A DNA stretch of 64,000 bases from Wenyingzhuangia sp. 2_MG-2023 (GTDB lineage Bacteria; Bacteroidota; Bacteroidia; Flavobacteriales; Flavobacteriaceae): assembly GCF_030548295.1 (NCBI RefSeq), contig NZ_JAUOSB010000011.1, positions 1 to 64,000 on the forward strand, read 5' to 3'. Both the position numbers and the translations under genes were made by a program. Position 1 is the first letter of the stretch. Each line of letters opens with the position of its first letter. The notes below the pieces were generated by a model, which saw only the letters and a list, made by a program, of their open reading frames with translations, did not search any database and was not told the origin of the DNA. Positions 18,348 through 26,708 of the stretch are shown here, piece by piece.

Positions 18348-19367
18348 TTAATTTTCTTTTCGGTAATTGTTTAAGATATTATGTATGAAATTCAGCTTTT
18401 TATAAACAGGTTCGGCTATCACAAAAGGATAAGTATCGTCTAACCCCATAGACCTATTTAGACTATTTGCCATACAAGTTAATGCTACACTAGAGTTAAA
18501 AATAGTTTTAAAACTTTTAGTAGTATAAGGGTTAGGACAGGTAGCGTTTGTAAGAGTTTTTAAAGGGAATTTATTACGCTTAAAGGAAACTCCAAAGGCA
18601 TTAGCGGTTTCTAAAGTATCCATTAAATGTAAATAATGAGCCCAGGATTCTGCCCAATCTTCCCAAGAGTGAGAACTTGCATATTCACTAATAAAATTTT
18701 GATTCCAATTTTTAGGAGCTCCATTTTTGTAATGTATTTGCAATGCTTCACCATAGTTAATTCGTTCATCACCAAAAATAGCTCTGTATTTTTTTATGTT
18801 TTTTTCATCAAACAAAACATCCCAATAATAATGTCCAATTTCGTGTCTAAAATGTCCTAATAGTGTTCTGTAAGGCTCATTCATATCTTTTTTAAGCTGT
18901 TCTCTTTTTACGGAGTCTGCTTCTGAAAGCAATATGGTGACAACACCATTAGCATGCCCAGTGAGTGCTTTTTGTTCGTTGTTTTCCGAAAGAAAATCAA
19001 AAGCAATTCCATCTGTTTTTTCAAGTTTAGAAGCAATTGGAAGTCCAAGTTTCAATAATTGATAGATCAATCTATGTTTGGCAGGTTCTAAATTTTTCCA
19101 TTTTACAAAGCTACTATTGTTTTGAGGATTTGGAACTTCTCTATTAAGAGAGCAAGCAATACAAAAATTTTCTTGACTGCTACCTTTGGTAGACCAGTTG
19201 CATATATCTAAAGATTGATTTTTACATAATTCAGAAGGATTAAGATCTATAGTAGCATCAAAACATTCTTTTAATGGATTGTAGGATAGCAAGGTTGAGC
19301 AATTTTCACATTGTGTGTTTTCAAAAAAAATTGGATTTTGGCAATTTGGACAATTAAAAGTTTTCAT
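18348..19367 (-). CDS. Putative zinc-binding metallopeptidase with N-terminal zinc ribbons
   Basis: This 339-residue cytoplasmic protein begins with a zinc-ribbon pair (Cys6, Cys9, Cys20, Cys23) and a further Cys cluster (CNWST...CIACSLNREVPN) to residue about 80. The domain after it carries GHFRHEIGHYYW, with zinc-site HEIGH at residues 175-179, followed by a likely glutamate region around SHSWEDWAESWAHYLH. This matches the DUF2248-type zinc-ribbon peptidase family. Substrate unknown. It leads the operon that continues into the haloperoxidase-like gene and nth. Confidence 0.85.
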   Translation of the reverse strand: MKTFNCPNCQNPIFFENTQCENCSTLLSYNPLKECFDATIDLNPSELCKNQSLDICNWSTKGSSQENFCIACSLNREVPNPQNNSSFVKWKNLEPAKHRLIYQLLKLGLPIASKLEKTDGIAFDFLSENNEQKALTGHANGVVTILLSEADSVKREQLKKDMNEPYRTLLGHFRHEIGHYYWDVLFDEKNIKKYRAIFGDERINYGEALQIHYKNGAPKNWNQNFISEYASSHSWEDWAESWAHYLHLMDTLETANAFGVSFKRNKFPLKTLTNATCPNPYTTKSFKTIFNSSVALTCMANSLNRSMGLDDTYPFVIAEPVYKKLNFIHNILNNYRKEN

Positions 19368-19497
19368 GTTTTTTATTTAAATAGCCTAAAATTCAAAAGA
19401 AAATAGATCCGTTAATGTAGCTAATTTACTAAATAACAGAAAGTAGATAGGTTGATTTTAAAATTTAATTTTATAATAACTTTTAAACTATATAAAC

Positions 19498-19505
19498 TAC
19501 TTTTG
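19498..19505 (+). promoter_or_regulatory. -7 box placed for a near-leaderless transcript of the MFS gene
   Basis: TACTTTTG fits the Bacteroidota -7 consensus TAnnTTTG and ends only 4 bases before the ATG at 19510, so transcription would start at or next to the start codon. No good TTTG -33 box lies 19-20 bases upstream, which limits confidence. Confidence 0.35.
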
Positions 19506-19509
19506 ATAC

Positions 19510-20742
19510 ATGACAAAAAAGTTTATCCCTGCCTATTTACTGACTTTTGTAAATGTTTTAGGCTTTAGTTTGTTGATGCCTGTTTTACCTTTTGTAGTAG
19601 ATAGTTATGGAGCTCCTAAATGGGTGTTTGGTTTGCTTATTACTTTGTACAGTGCTTTTCAGTTTGTGGGTGCTCCCATTTTAGGAGCCATGTCTGATAA
19701 TCGAGGGAGAAAACCTATTTTACTTATTAGTCAAGCGGGAACATTGTTGAGTTGGATTATCTTTGTTATTGCCATTACTTTGCCCAATTATCCGATTTTT
19801 GGCTTTGCACTTCCGTTGTGGATTGTTGCTTTGTCTAGAATTTTGGATGGAATTACAGGAGGAAATGTTTCTGTTTCCAATGCATATGTGAGTGATTTGA
19901 CAACCAAAAAAGAAAAATCTTATATTTTTGGCTATATAGGAGGTATTGTTGGAATAGGAATGATTGTGGGGCCTGGTTTGGGTGGATTAACAGCTTCTAC
20001 TTCTATAGGATACATGGGAACTTTGTTGACTTCTATTGTCATATCTGTTCTTACGTTGTTTACTATTTTTAAATGGTTAAAGGAGTCTCATCCTTTGGAA
20101 AAAAGAACCACACATCAGAAAATTAGTATTTGGGAGGTGTTGATTATTCCAATACGAATCAAAAGAGTCAATCCTTCTCCGTTGATCAAGGTATTATTCT
20201 CTATGAAGTTTTTCTTTTCTGCCATGATGGGGTTTTATATTGGAACCATGGCTTTGTTTCTTATTGATTTGTTTGATTTTAATGTAAAAGAACTAGGTTT
20301 TTTTATGTTTGTAATCGGTTTGTTTTTATCATTCAATCAAGCATTTGTTTCTAAGTATTTTGTGAAGAAGTTTGGAGCTTTTAACACTTTAATTTTAGGT
20401 CTTGTGTTTTGCGCAGTAGGAATGTTTGCTATTACAACTACAGCAAATATTTGGTTGTTTATTCCGTGTTATTACATCCTAAACTTAGGACTTTCTTTGT
20501 GTTTTCCAGTCTTTAATTCGTTGATTTCTGTAAATGCAAATCCAGCCAAACAAGGAGAGGTTATGGGAATTAGTGAAGCGATCAATTCTTTTTGTATGGC
20601 TTGTTTTCCTGTAATTTCTGCATTGATTTATTCTTCTATAGGAAGTGATCTTTACAAAGTATTAATACTACTACCTTTAACAGCACTTGTGTTGGCTTTT
20701 GTAGGCGTAAAAAAGTATGGGAAACTTACGTTTTCTGCTTAA
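19510..20742 (+). CDS. MFS transporter, TetA/multidrug-like
   Basis: This 410-residue inner-membrane protein has about 12 hydrophobic helices. Signature motifs of the drug/H+ antiporter branch are visible: GAMSDNRGRKPILL in the loop between helices 2 and 3, SRILDGITGGNVSVSNAYVSD in helices 4-5, and a GIVGIGMIVGPGLGG antiporter motif in helix 5. Substrate cannot be predicted. It stands alone between the minus-strand metallopeptidase gene and the bcp run. Confidence 0.88.
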   Translation: MTKKFIPAYLLTFVNVLGFSLLMPVLPFVVDSYGAPKWVFGLLITLYSAFQFVGAPILGAMSDNRGRKPILLISQAGTLLSWIIFVIAITLPNYPIFGFALPLWIVALSRILDGITGGNVSVSNAYVSDLTTKKEKSYIFGYIGGIVGIGMIVGPGLGGLTASTSIGYMGTLLTSIVISVLTLFTIFKWLKESHPLEKRTTHQKISIWEVLIIPIRIKRVNPSPLIKVLFSMKFFFSAMMGFYIGTMALFLIDLFDFNVKELGFFMFVIGLFLSFNQAFVSKYFVKKFGAFNTLILGLVFCAVGMFAITTTANIWLFIPCYYILNLGLSLCFPVFNSLISVNANPAKQGEVMGISEAINSFCMACFPVISALIYSSIGSDLYKVLILLPLTALVLAFVGVKKYGKLTFSA

Positions 20743-20783
20743 ATATTTAGAATTATATTAAAGAAGAACTTTCTAGTATACAA

Positions 20784-20815
20784 TTTAGCTATCCTATATG
20801 CTTTGTCTATATTTG
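20784..20815 (+). promoter_or_regulatory. Probable promoter of the bcp-idi-queD-kdsB run
   Basis: TATATTTG (20808-20815) is an exact -7 box. TTTAG (20784-20788) begins about 20 bases upstream and resembles a weak -33 TTTG. The expected start near 20822 would leave an 18-base leader before bcp. Confidence 0.45.
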
Positions 20816-20839
20816 TCTATAATTTTTTAAATAGACATT

Positions 20840-21292
20840 ATGGAAATGTTAAAAGTAGGAGATAAGGCTCCCAATTTTGAGTCGTTAAATCAACATGGAG
20901 AAACCGTAAAGTTGAGTGATTTTGTAGGAAAAAAGCTAGTAGTGTTTTTTTACCCAAAAGCAAGTACACCAGGTTGTACCGTAGAAGCATGTAATTTAAG
21001 AGACAATTATCAAACTTTTTTAGCTCAGAATTATGAGGTAGTAGGAGTGAGTGCCGATTCTATAAAAAGACAAGCTAATTTTGCGAACAAACAAGAACTG
21101 CCTTTTTCTTTATTGGCTGATGAAGACAAAAAAGTAATTGAAGCTTTTGGTGTTTGGGGACCTAAAAAGTTTATGGGTAAGGAATACGATGGAATTCACA
21201 GAACTACTTTTGTGATAGATGAAAACGGTGTAATTATTGAGGTAATTGCCAAAGTAAAAACAAAAGAGCACACCGCTCAAATTTTAAAATAA
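20840..21292 (+). CDS. bcp: Thioredoxin-dependent peroxiredoxin (Bcp/PrxQ)
   Basis: This 150-residue cytoplasmic peroxiredoxin reduces H2O2 and organic peroxides. FYPKASTPGCTVEACNLRD contains the peroxidatic Cys in PGCT and the resolving Cys five residues later, the atypical two-Cys PrxQ pattern. GDKAPNFE at the start and GIHRTTFVIDENG near the C-terminus fit the family. It is first of a tight plus-strand run; idi begins 4 bases after its stop. Confidence 0.95.
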   Translation: MEMLKVGDKAPNFESLNQHGETVKLSDFVGKKLVVFFYPKASTPGCTVEACNLRDNYQTFLAQNYEVVGVSADSIKRQANFANKQELPFSLLADEDKKVIEAFGVWGPKKFMGKEYDGIHRTTFVIDENGVIIEVIAKVKTKEHTAQILK

Positions 21293-21296
21293 ATAT

Positions 21297-21815
21297 ATGG
21301 ATCAAGTTATTCTTGTAAACGAACAAGACGAGCCTATTGGTACCATGGAAAAAATAGAAGCACATGAAAAAGCATTGTTACACAGAGCTTTTTCGGTTTT
21401 TATTTTTAATGATGCTGGTGAATTAATGTTACAACAACGTGCCAAAGACAAATACCATTCCCCTTTGCTATGGACCAATACTTGTTGTAGTCATCAAAAG
21501 GTAGGAGAGAGCAATGTAGCTGCAGGAAAACGTAGGTTGCAAGAAGAAATGGGCTTTACGGCAGAGTTGAAAGATGTTTGTTCTTTTATATACAAAGCTC
21601 CTTTTGATAATGGGTTGACGGAACATGAATTTGACCATGTACTAACAGGGGTTTTTAACGATGAACCTAAGTTGAATCCTGATGAGGCAGAAGCTTACAA
21701 GTGGATGCCTTTAGAAGAAGTTAAAATAGATGTGAAAAAAAATCCAGAAATATACACTGCTTGGTTTGTGATTATTTTTGAGAAATTTTATGATTTTATC
21801 AAACAAAATGAATAG
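21297..21815 (+). CDS. idi: Isopentenyl-diphosphate delta-isomerase, type 1
   Basis: This 172-residue Nudix-fold enzyme interconverts IPP and DMAPP for isoprenoid (menaquinone, carotenoid) synthesis. TNTCCSHQ carries the catalytic Cys, and GKRRLQEEMGF is the Nudix-like helix with metal-binding Glu. EHEFDHVLTG holds another conserved Glu/His set. Length is normal. The stop overlaps the ATG of a small membrane protein by 8 bases (ATGAATAG). Confidence 0.95.
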   Translation: MDQVILVNEQDEPIGTMEKIEAHEKALLHRAFSVFIFNDAGELMLQQRAKDKYHSPLLWTNTCCSHQKVGESNVAAGKRRLQEEMGFTAELKDVCSFIYKAPFDNGLTEHEFDHVLTGVFNDEPKLNPDEAEAYKWMPLEEVKIDVKKNPEIYTAWFVIIFEKFYDFIKQNE

Positions 21816-22005
21816 AATTAAAGTAAAATTTATTGTAGGACTCATATTCTCAATAGCTGCAACAGCTGTGTATTCGTATTTTAATTTTGAAACGAATCAC
21901 TTGGAGTTGATGTACATAGACAGAAAAAACATCATTACAAAGTTTTTGATTTTCTTTTTGCTTGGTTATATCGTTATTGGAAATTCATTTGCACCTGATA
22001 AATAA
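21808..22005 (+). CDS. Small two-helix membrane protein
   Basis: The ATG inside the idi stop region (ATGAATAG) gives 65 residues, MNRIKVKFIVGLIFSIAATA..., with two hydrophobic helices separated by a polar loop (NFETNHLELMYIDRKN). I prefer this start because the overlap implies translational coupling and an upstream ATG would lie deep inside idi. No function is recognised. It is followed 8 bases later by queD. Confidence 0.65.
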   Translation: MNRIKVKFIVGLIFSIAATAVYSYFNFETNHLELMYIDRKNIITKFLIFFLLGYIVIGNSFAPDK

Positions 22006-22013
22006 AAATAAGT

Positions 22014-22424
22014 ATGGAAATTACAGCACACAGAGTTGCTTATTTTAATGCAGCACATCGTTTGTTTAGACCAGATTGGGACGATGCAAAAAACTTTGAG
22101 GTTTTCGGAAAATGTAGCAATCCTAATTATCACGGACACAATTACGAATTGGTAGTGTCCGTAACTGGACCTGTAGATCCAGAGACTGGATTTGTGATGG
22201 ACTTAAAAATATTGAAAAAAATAATTAAAATTGAAGTGGAAGATGTCTTAGATCATAAAAACTTGAACTTAGAAATTCCAGAATTCAAAACGAACAATCC
22301 AACTGCAGAAAACATTTCTGTATACATCTGGAAAAGGTTACGCAATCATATACCCTTGCACTTAAAGTTAGCAATTACTTTATATGAAACGCCAAGAAAT
22401 TATGTAACTTATTCGGGTAAATAA
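22014..22424 (+). CDS. queD: 6-carboxytetrahydropterin synthase / 6-pyruvoyltetrahydropterin synthase family
   Basis: This 136-residue enzyme of the PTPS/QueD family makes the queuosine precursor 6-carboxy-tetrahydropterin or a related pterin. Zinc ligands are the His of FNAAHRLF and the two His in NYHGHNYEL. The catalytic Cys lies in GKCSNPNYHGHN, and DVLDHKNLN is the conserved Asp-His region. Queuosine is the likely pathway, but no other que genes are nearby to confirm it. Confidence 0.88.
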   Translation: MEITAHRVAYFNAAHRLFRPDWDDAKNFEVFGKCSNPNYHGHNYELVVSVTGPVDPETGFVMDLKILKKIIKIEVEDVLDHKNLNLEIPEFKTNNPTAENISVYIWKRLRNHIPLHLKLAITLYETPRNYVTYSGK

Positions 22425-22430
22425 TTCATT

Positions 22431-23174
22431 ATGATGAAAGTAATAGCAATGATTCCTGCTCGCTTACAGGCTTCAAGATTTCCTAAAAAATTATTGAGAG
22501 ATTTGTGTGGTAAAACCGTCATTACCAGAACTTACGAAGCTACGGTAAACACAGGCTTGTTTGATGAAGTGTATGTGGTGACAGATAGTGATAAAATTCA
22601 AGCAGAAATAGAAGCCAATGGAGGTAAAGTTATCAGAAGTATCAAAGAGCACGAATGTGGTTCTGATAGAATTTCTGAAGCTGCAAATTCTGTTGCGGGA
22701 GATATTATCATCAATGTACAAGGTGATGAACCTTTTACCAGAAAAGAACCTTTGCAAGATTTAATTCAAGTTTTTAAAGATGATTTGCAGGGGGATATTG
22801 CCGTAGCATCTTTGGTACATACTATGGATGATTGGGAAGAAATTGTGAATCCAAACAATGTGAAAGTAGTTTTGGATGCTAAAAATTGTGCCATGTATTT
22901 TTCTAGAGCACCCATTCCACATCCACGAGATACAAATGTAGAAGTGAAGTTTTACAAACATATTGGAATTTATGCGTTTAGAAGGTTTGCGTTGTTAAAT
23001 TTTCCTGAAATGGAAATGCTACAAAATGAAGCAACCGAAAAATTAGAGGGAATTCGTTTTTTAGAACATGGAATGAAGATGAAAATGGTGGAAACTCCGT
23101 TCAAAGCTATAGGAATAGACACTCCAGAAGATTTACAAAAAGCAATACATATAATACAAGATGGTCAATTATAA
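22431..23174 (+). CDS. kdsB: 3-deoxy-manno-octulosonate cytidylyltransferase
   Basis: This 247-residue enzyme activates Kdo with CTP for lipid A-core synthesis. IPARLQASRFPKKLL near the start is the nucleotide-binding loop, NVQGDEPF carries the metal-binding Asp, and FYKHIGIYAFRR and TEKLEGIRFLEHG are family motifs. Length is typical. An ATG two codons in is an alternative start. The 3' end overlaps the HAD gene by 14 bases. Confidence 0.96.
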   Translation: MMKVIAMIPARLQASRFPKKLLRDLCGKTVITRTYEATVNTGLFDEVYVVTDSDKIQAEIEANGGKVIRSIKEHECGSDRISEAANSVAGDIIINVQGDEPFTRKEPLQDLIQVFKDDLQGDIAVASLVHTMDDWEEIVNPNNVKVVLDAKNCAMYFSRAPIPHPRDTNVEVKFYKHIGIYAFRRFALLNFPEMEMLQNEATEKLEGIRFLEHGMKMKMVETPFKAIGIDTPEDLQKAIHIIQDGQL

Positions 23175-23850
23175 AGTTATTGCCTTTGATGCAGATGATA
23201 CTTTATGGGTAAACGAGCCTTATTTTAGAGAAGCAGAAGATCAGTTTGCCAAGTTGTTGTCTATGTACGAGACAGAGAATAAAATTCAACAAGAACTCTA
23301 TAAAGTTATAACAGGAAACATTCCGCTTTATGGCTATGGTGTAAAAAGCTGTATTTTATCAATGGTGCAATGCGCAACAGAATTGTCTAACAATCAACTT
23401 CCAGCGGAAATTACGCAGCAAATATTAGAGATTGGAAAAGAAATGTTGACCAAGCCGATAGAATTGCTACCTGGTATAGTTGAAGTTTTAGAATATTTGT
23501 CTAAAAATTATACGCTAATTGTATTGACCAAAGGAGATTTATTGGATCAAGAAAAAAAATTAGAACGTTCAGGTTTGTTAACTTATTTTCACCATGTAGA
23601 AGTGATGAGTGAAAAAAATCCCGAAGGATATGAACGCATTTTAAAACATTTAGACATTTTACCTCAAGATTTTTTAATGATAGGTAATTCGTTAAAATCA
23701 GATGTATTGCCCGTCTTAAAAATAGGTGCCAATGCCATTCATGTACCTTTTCACAGTGTATGGAAATTTGAAACAGTCTCTAAAAAAGCTTTAGAAAATC
23801 ATCAGTATAAAACCTTAACATCTATAGGTGAAATTGTTGATTTTTTATAA
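23161..23850 (+). CDS. HAD family hydrolase
   Basis: This 229-residue haloacid-dehalogenase superfamily phosphatase has motif I FDADDTLW (nucleophile Asp), motif II VLTKGD, motif III Lys near MSEKNPEGY, and motif IV MIGNSLKSDVLPVLKIG. The helical cap between motifs I and II is short. It overlaps kdsB by 14 bases, implying coupling. Its substrate is unknown, and nothing shows that it is the Kdo-8-phosphate phosphatase despite the neighbour. Confidence 0.88.
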   Translation: MVNYKVIAFDADDTLWVNEPYFREAEDQFAKLLSMYETENKIQQELYKVITGNIPLYGYGVKSCILSMVQCATELSNNQLPAEITQQILEIGKEMLTKPIELLPGIVEVLEYLSKNYTLIVLTKGDLLDQEKKLERSGLLTYFHHVEVMSEKNPEGYERILKHLDILPQDFLMIGNSLKSDVLPVLKIGANAIHVPFHSVWKFETVSKKALENHQYKTLTSIGEIVDFL

Positions 23851-23926
23851 ATTAACAATTTTTAAACATAAAATTCGCAATATAAATACTATTTTGTCGT
23901 TATATTTGAAAATAAAATAATATGTC

Positions 23927-24124
23927 ATGGCGAGAGAAATGTATTCCTATACGTTAACCGTTTTGGAAAAAGTTAGTTTTGATACTGATTTGTTTATCAG
24001 TGAATTAAAAAAAGCAAGCGAGCGTTTGCTACCTTACGAATTAAGTGAGTTAAAATTATGGTTGAATAGTTTTGTGTTTAAAAATCCACATTTATACCCA
24101 GCCAGAACCGTTCTGATAATTTAG
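23927..24124 (+). CDS. Small conserved-looking protein
   Basis: This 65-residue soluble protein (MAREMYSYTLTVLEKVSFD...) ends in NPHLYPARTVLII. It has good coding character and is preceded by TATATTTG (23901-23908), an exact -7 box about 18 bases upstream of ATG. No motif points to a function. It is separated from the HAD gene by 76 bases and probably transcribed on its own. Confidence 0.6.
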   Translation: MAREMYSYTLTVLEKVSFDTDLFISELKKASERLLPYELSELKLWLNSFVFKNPHLYPARTVLII

Positions 24125-24181
24125 TTTTAAATTGTCTATTATTTTAAGAGATTTCATAACACTCCAAATAAAAAACCTTTA

Positions 24182-24189
24182 TATATTTG
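24182..24189 (+). promoter_or_regulatory. -7 box directly upstream of the first CNGxC protein gene
   Basis: TATATTTG exactly matches TAnnTTTG and ends 7 bases before the ATG at 24197. A start about there would give a leaderless or nearly leaderless message for the first MbnP/MbnH module. No clear -33 TTTG was found. Confidence 0.4.
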
Positions 24190-24196
24190 CAGTGTT

Positions 24197-24580
24197 ATGT
24201 TAAAAAAAATTTTCATTTTTATACTTTTAACAGCATTGTCTGTTCGTCCTGCATATTATGTTGGGATGGTGGTATATTATGAAACACATATCAATGAAAT
24301 TGTAGAAAAATACTGTGTAAACAAAGACAAACCTCAATTGCAATGTAATGGGCAATGTCATTTGGCAAAACAATTAAATACTACAACCAATTCACAAAAT
24401 ACAAACAAAGATGCTGTTACCTTAGAAGCATCTTGTGCTTTTTATCCTGTCTACTTTCAAGAAATTTTACAAACAACTATCACATTTGTTTCTACGGAAA
24501 CAATAGCTTCTTATTTTAATTATGAATTTGCCTATCGTTATTTGATGAGTAAAAATATTCATAAACCTCCAATGGTATAA
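24197..24580 (+). CDS. Small membrane or exported protein with a CNGxC motif, copy 1
   Basis: This 127-residue protein has a hydrophobic N-terminus (MLKKIFIFILLTALSVRPAYYV), then YCVNKDKPQLQCNGQCHLAKQL near residues 45-65 with three Cys, a Ser/Thr/Asn-rich spacer and a second hydrophobic region. The paralogue at 27662 has the same core. Both sit directly upstream of an MbnP-like gene, so a metal-related role (copper or haem handling) is an inference from context and the Cys pattern. No enzyme motif is seen. Confidence 0.65.
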   Translation: MLKKIFIFILLTALSVRPAYYVGMVVYYETHINEIVEKYCVNKDKPQLQCNGQCHLAKQLNTTTNSQNTNKDAVTLEASCAFYPVYFQEILQTTITFVSTETIASYFNYEFAYRYLMSKNIHKPPMV

Positions 24581-24674
24581 TTTTAAATAGTTTAAGGCAC
24601 AGGTGTGTCTTTTTGTGACTTCTATCATCGTATAAAAGTCATGTACATATTTTAAAATTTATAAAGCCATAAAA

Positions 24675-25547
24675 ATGAAAACGTTAAAATCTTATATAAT
24701 GGTGGCCTTTGCTGCTGCTTTATTAATTGCTTGTGATGATAATAATGAGTCTATAGAAAGTGAAGGGACACATGTATCTGCAGTACTTAAACTTCAACAT
24801 TCTCTAGGTTTAGGAGATGAGTTTGTATTAACAGACTCTAATGATGAAGATAAAACTTTAGAGCTAAGTAAATTTAAATACATAGTTTCTGATATTGTAA
24901 TAACCAATACTGATGATGAAGCTATAGCTCTTGATAATAACGATGCTGCTCAGTTGATAGATCTTGAAAATGCTGATGCAACTAATCAGGTATTTGCATA
25001 CTTAACAGGAATTCCAGAAGGAAGTTACAAAAGCATTTCTTTTGGAATAGGAGTTAGTCAAGAAGTAGCTGATGGTAGCACAGAAGATCAAATTAAATTA
25101 ATGGAATTGGCAGAAAGTGATATGCAATGGACCTGGAATCCTAATTCATATATTTTCTCTAAAATAGAGGCTTCGGATATTAATTCTGTAGAAACTGTAT
25201 CAAATAATTTACAAATTCACGTAGGTAACAAAGGTGATTTTGATGGGTATAGAACCGTAAATTTAACTTTTCCAGAAACATTAACCTTGTCTTCATCTGT
25301 ATCTCCAAGTGTACATTTTACAGTTGCTATTGAAGAACTTTTCAATCCGGAAGCACCTGGGATTTCTGTTGCTTATGATGCTATAGGTGCCCACGGAGAT
25401 AGTAGTGATATTTCAGTAAATTTTGCAGATAATTATGCAAATATCTTTGAAATCCACCATATTCATCCAACGGAAGAAGCAATCAATTTAGAAGATGTAG
25501 AAGAAGAGAATCATTCAGATGATGATTCTTCAGAACACTCCCATTAA
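24675..25547 (+). CDS. MbnP-like copper-binding partner lipoprotein, copy 1
   Basis: This 290-residue lipoprotein (signal to LLIACDDN) is probably periplasmic or surface-exposed. Family features are LSKFKYIVSDIVITN, the GSYKSISFGIGV strand, and MQWTWNPNSYIFSKIEAS with two Trp. In studied MbnP proteins a Trp is oxidised to kynurenine by the MauG-like partner MbnH and helps bind copper; which Trp is used here is unknown. The C-terminus is His/Asp/Glu-rich (IHHIHPTEE, then HSDDDSSEHSH), which could add metal ligands. The partner peroxidase gene follows 51 bases later. Confidence 0.8.
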   Translation: MKTLKSYIMVAFAAALLIACDDNNESIESEGTHVSAVLKLQHSLGLGDEFVLTDSNDEDKTLELSKFKYIVSDIVITNTDDEAIALDNNDAAQLIDLENADATNQVFAYLTGIPEGSYKSISFGIGVSQEVADGSTEDQIKLMELAESDMQWTWNPNSYIFSKIEASDINSVETVSNNLQIHVGNKGDFDGYRTVNLTFPETLTLSSSVSPSVHFTVAIEELFNPEAPGISVAYDAIGAHGDSSDISVNFADNYANIFEIHHIHPTEEAINLEDVEEENHSDDDSSEHSH

Positions 25548-25598
25548 TAACCAAACTTTACAGAGGCAATAGTCTTTGTGTTGATATATTTAAGCGAT

Positions 25599-26708
25599 AT
25601 GAAATATTATACGTTTGTACTTGTATTGTTACAGGTTTTGGTTAGTTGTAATGACGTTGATGAAGAATATGCTGATTTTGAAATAAGTTTTGAACAGCCT
25701 ATTAACTTTCCAACTCCTACCTATGATTTTGAAGACAATCCTATTACAACAGATGGTTTTGTTTTAGGGAGAAAATTGTTTTATGACAACAGATTGTCAT
25801 TAGACAATGGAATCAATTGTTCAGAGTGTCACAATCAATCTCATGCATTTACACATCATGGACACGATTTAAGTGAAGGAGTTCATCCAGGGGTTTTTGG
25901 AACAAGAAATTCTCAGCCTATTCAGAACATGGCATTTATGAATGATTTTACTTGGGATGGAGCCAAAGATAAATTATGGGATCAACCTTTAATTCCTATC
26001 ACAGAAGAAGTGGAAATGAATGAAACCATGGAGAATGTTGTGGCAAAATTACAAGAAGATTCTGAGTATCAGCAGTTGTTTTCAACAGTTTTTAAATTAG
26101 AAGATGCCATAAACAGTGTCAATCTTTTAAAGGCGTTGTCTCAGTTTATGGGTGTTATGGTATCTTCTAATTCTAGGTACGATAAATACGTAAGAGGAGA
26201 AGAAGGGGGAGTGTTTACAGACTTGGAAAAAGAAGGTTTGGCTTTGTTTCAACAAAAATGTGCTACTTGCCATAGTGGAGAACTGTTTACCAACCAGGAA
26301 TTTATAAACAATGGAATTGGAGAAAACACAAGCCTTCCAGATGAAACAGGTAGAGCTAGAATTTCTTCATCCAATCCTTTTGCAACGGTAGAAGAATTAA
26401 AAGCGAGTGATGATTATTACAAATTTAGAGTCCCTAGTTTAAGAAATGTTAAAAACACTTATCCATATATGCATGATGGACGATTGGTTTTGTTATCAAA
26501 AGTATTAGACTTTTATGATGATGATACTTACCCATTAATGACTAAGATGAATAATTTAGATAGTAGGTTGATCCAAACCAACGAAGATGGAACGGAAACT
26601 TTGGGAATTTCTATGACTGAAGATGAAAAAGTAGCCATATTGGCTTTTTTAGAAACATTAACTGATGATGAATTTATAAATGATGAACGTTTTGCAAACC
26701 CTAATTAA
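25599..26708 (+). CDS. MbnH-like di-haem cytochrome c peroxidase lipoprotein, copy 1
   Basis: I chose the ATG that gives the lipoprotein signal MKYYTFVLVLLQVLVSC; an upstream TTG adds seven residues. The roughly 369-residue protein has two CXXCH haem c sites, CSECH and CATCH, as in the MauG/bacterial CCP family, and the conserved PYMHDGR segment near the C-terminus. The expected job is oxidation of Trp in the MbnP-like protein encoded just upstream. The gene overlaps the next one by about 29 bases. Confidence 0.88.
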   Translation: MKYYTFVLVLLQVLVSCNDVDEEYADFEISFEQPINFPTPTYDFEDNPITTDGFVLGRKLFYDNRLSLDNGINCSECHNQSHAFTHHGHDLSEGVHPGVFGTRNSQPIQNMAFMNDFTWDGAKDKLWDQPLIPITEEVEMNETMENVVAKLQEDSEYQQLFSTVFKLEDAINSVNLLKALSQFMGVMVSSNSRYDKYVRGEEGGVFTDLEKEGLALFQQKCATCHSGELFTNQEFINNGIGENTSLPDETGRARISSSNPFATVEELKASDDYYKFRVPSLRNVKNTYPYMHDGRLVLLSKVLDFYDDDTYPLMTKMNNLDSRLIQTNEDGTETLGISMTEDEKVAILAFLETLTDDEFINDERFANPN

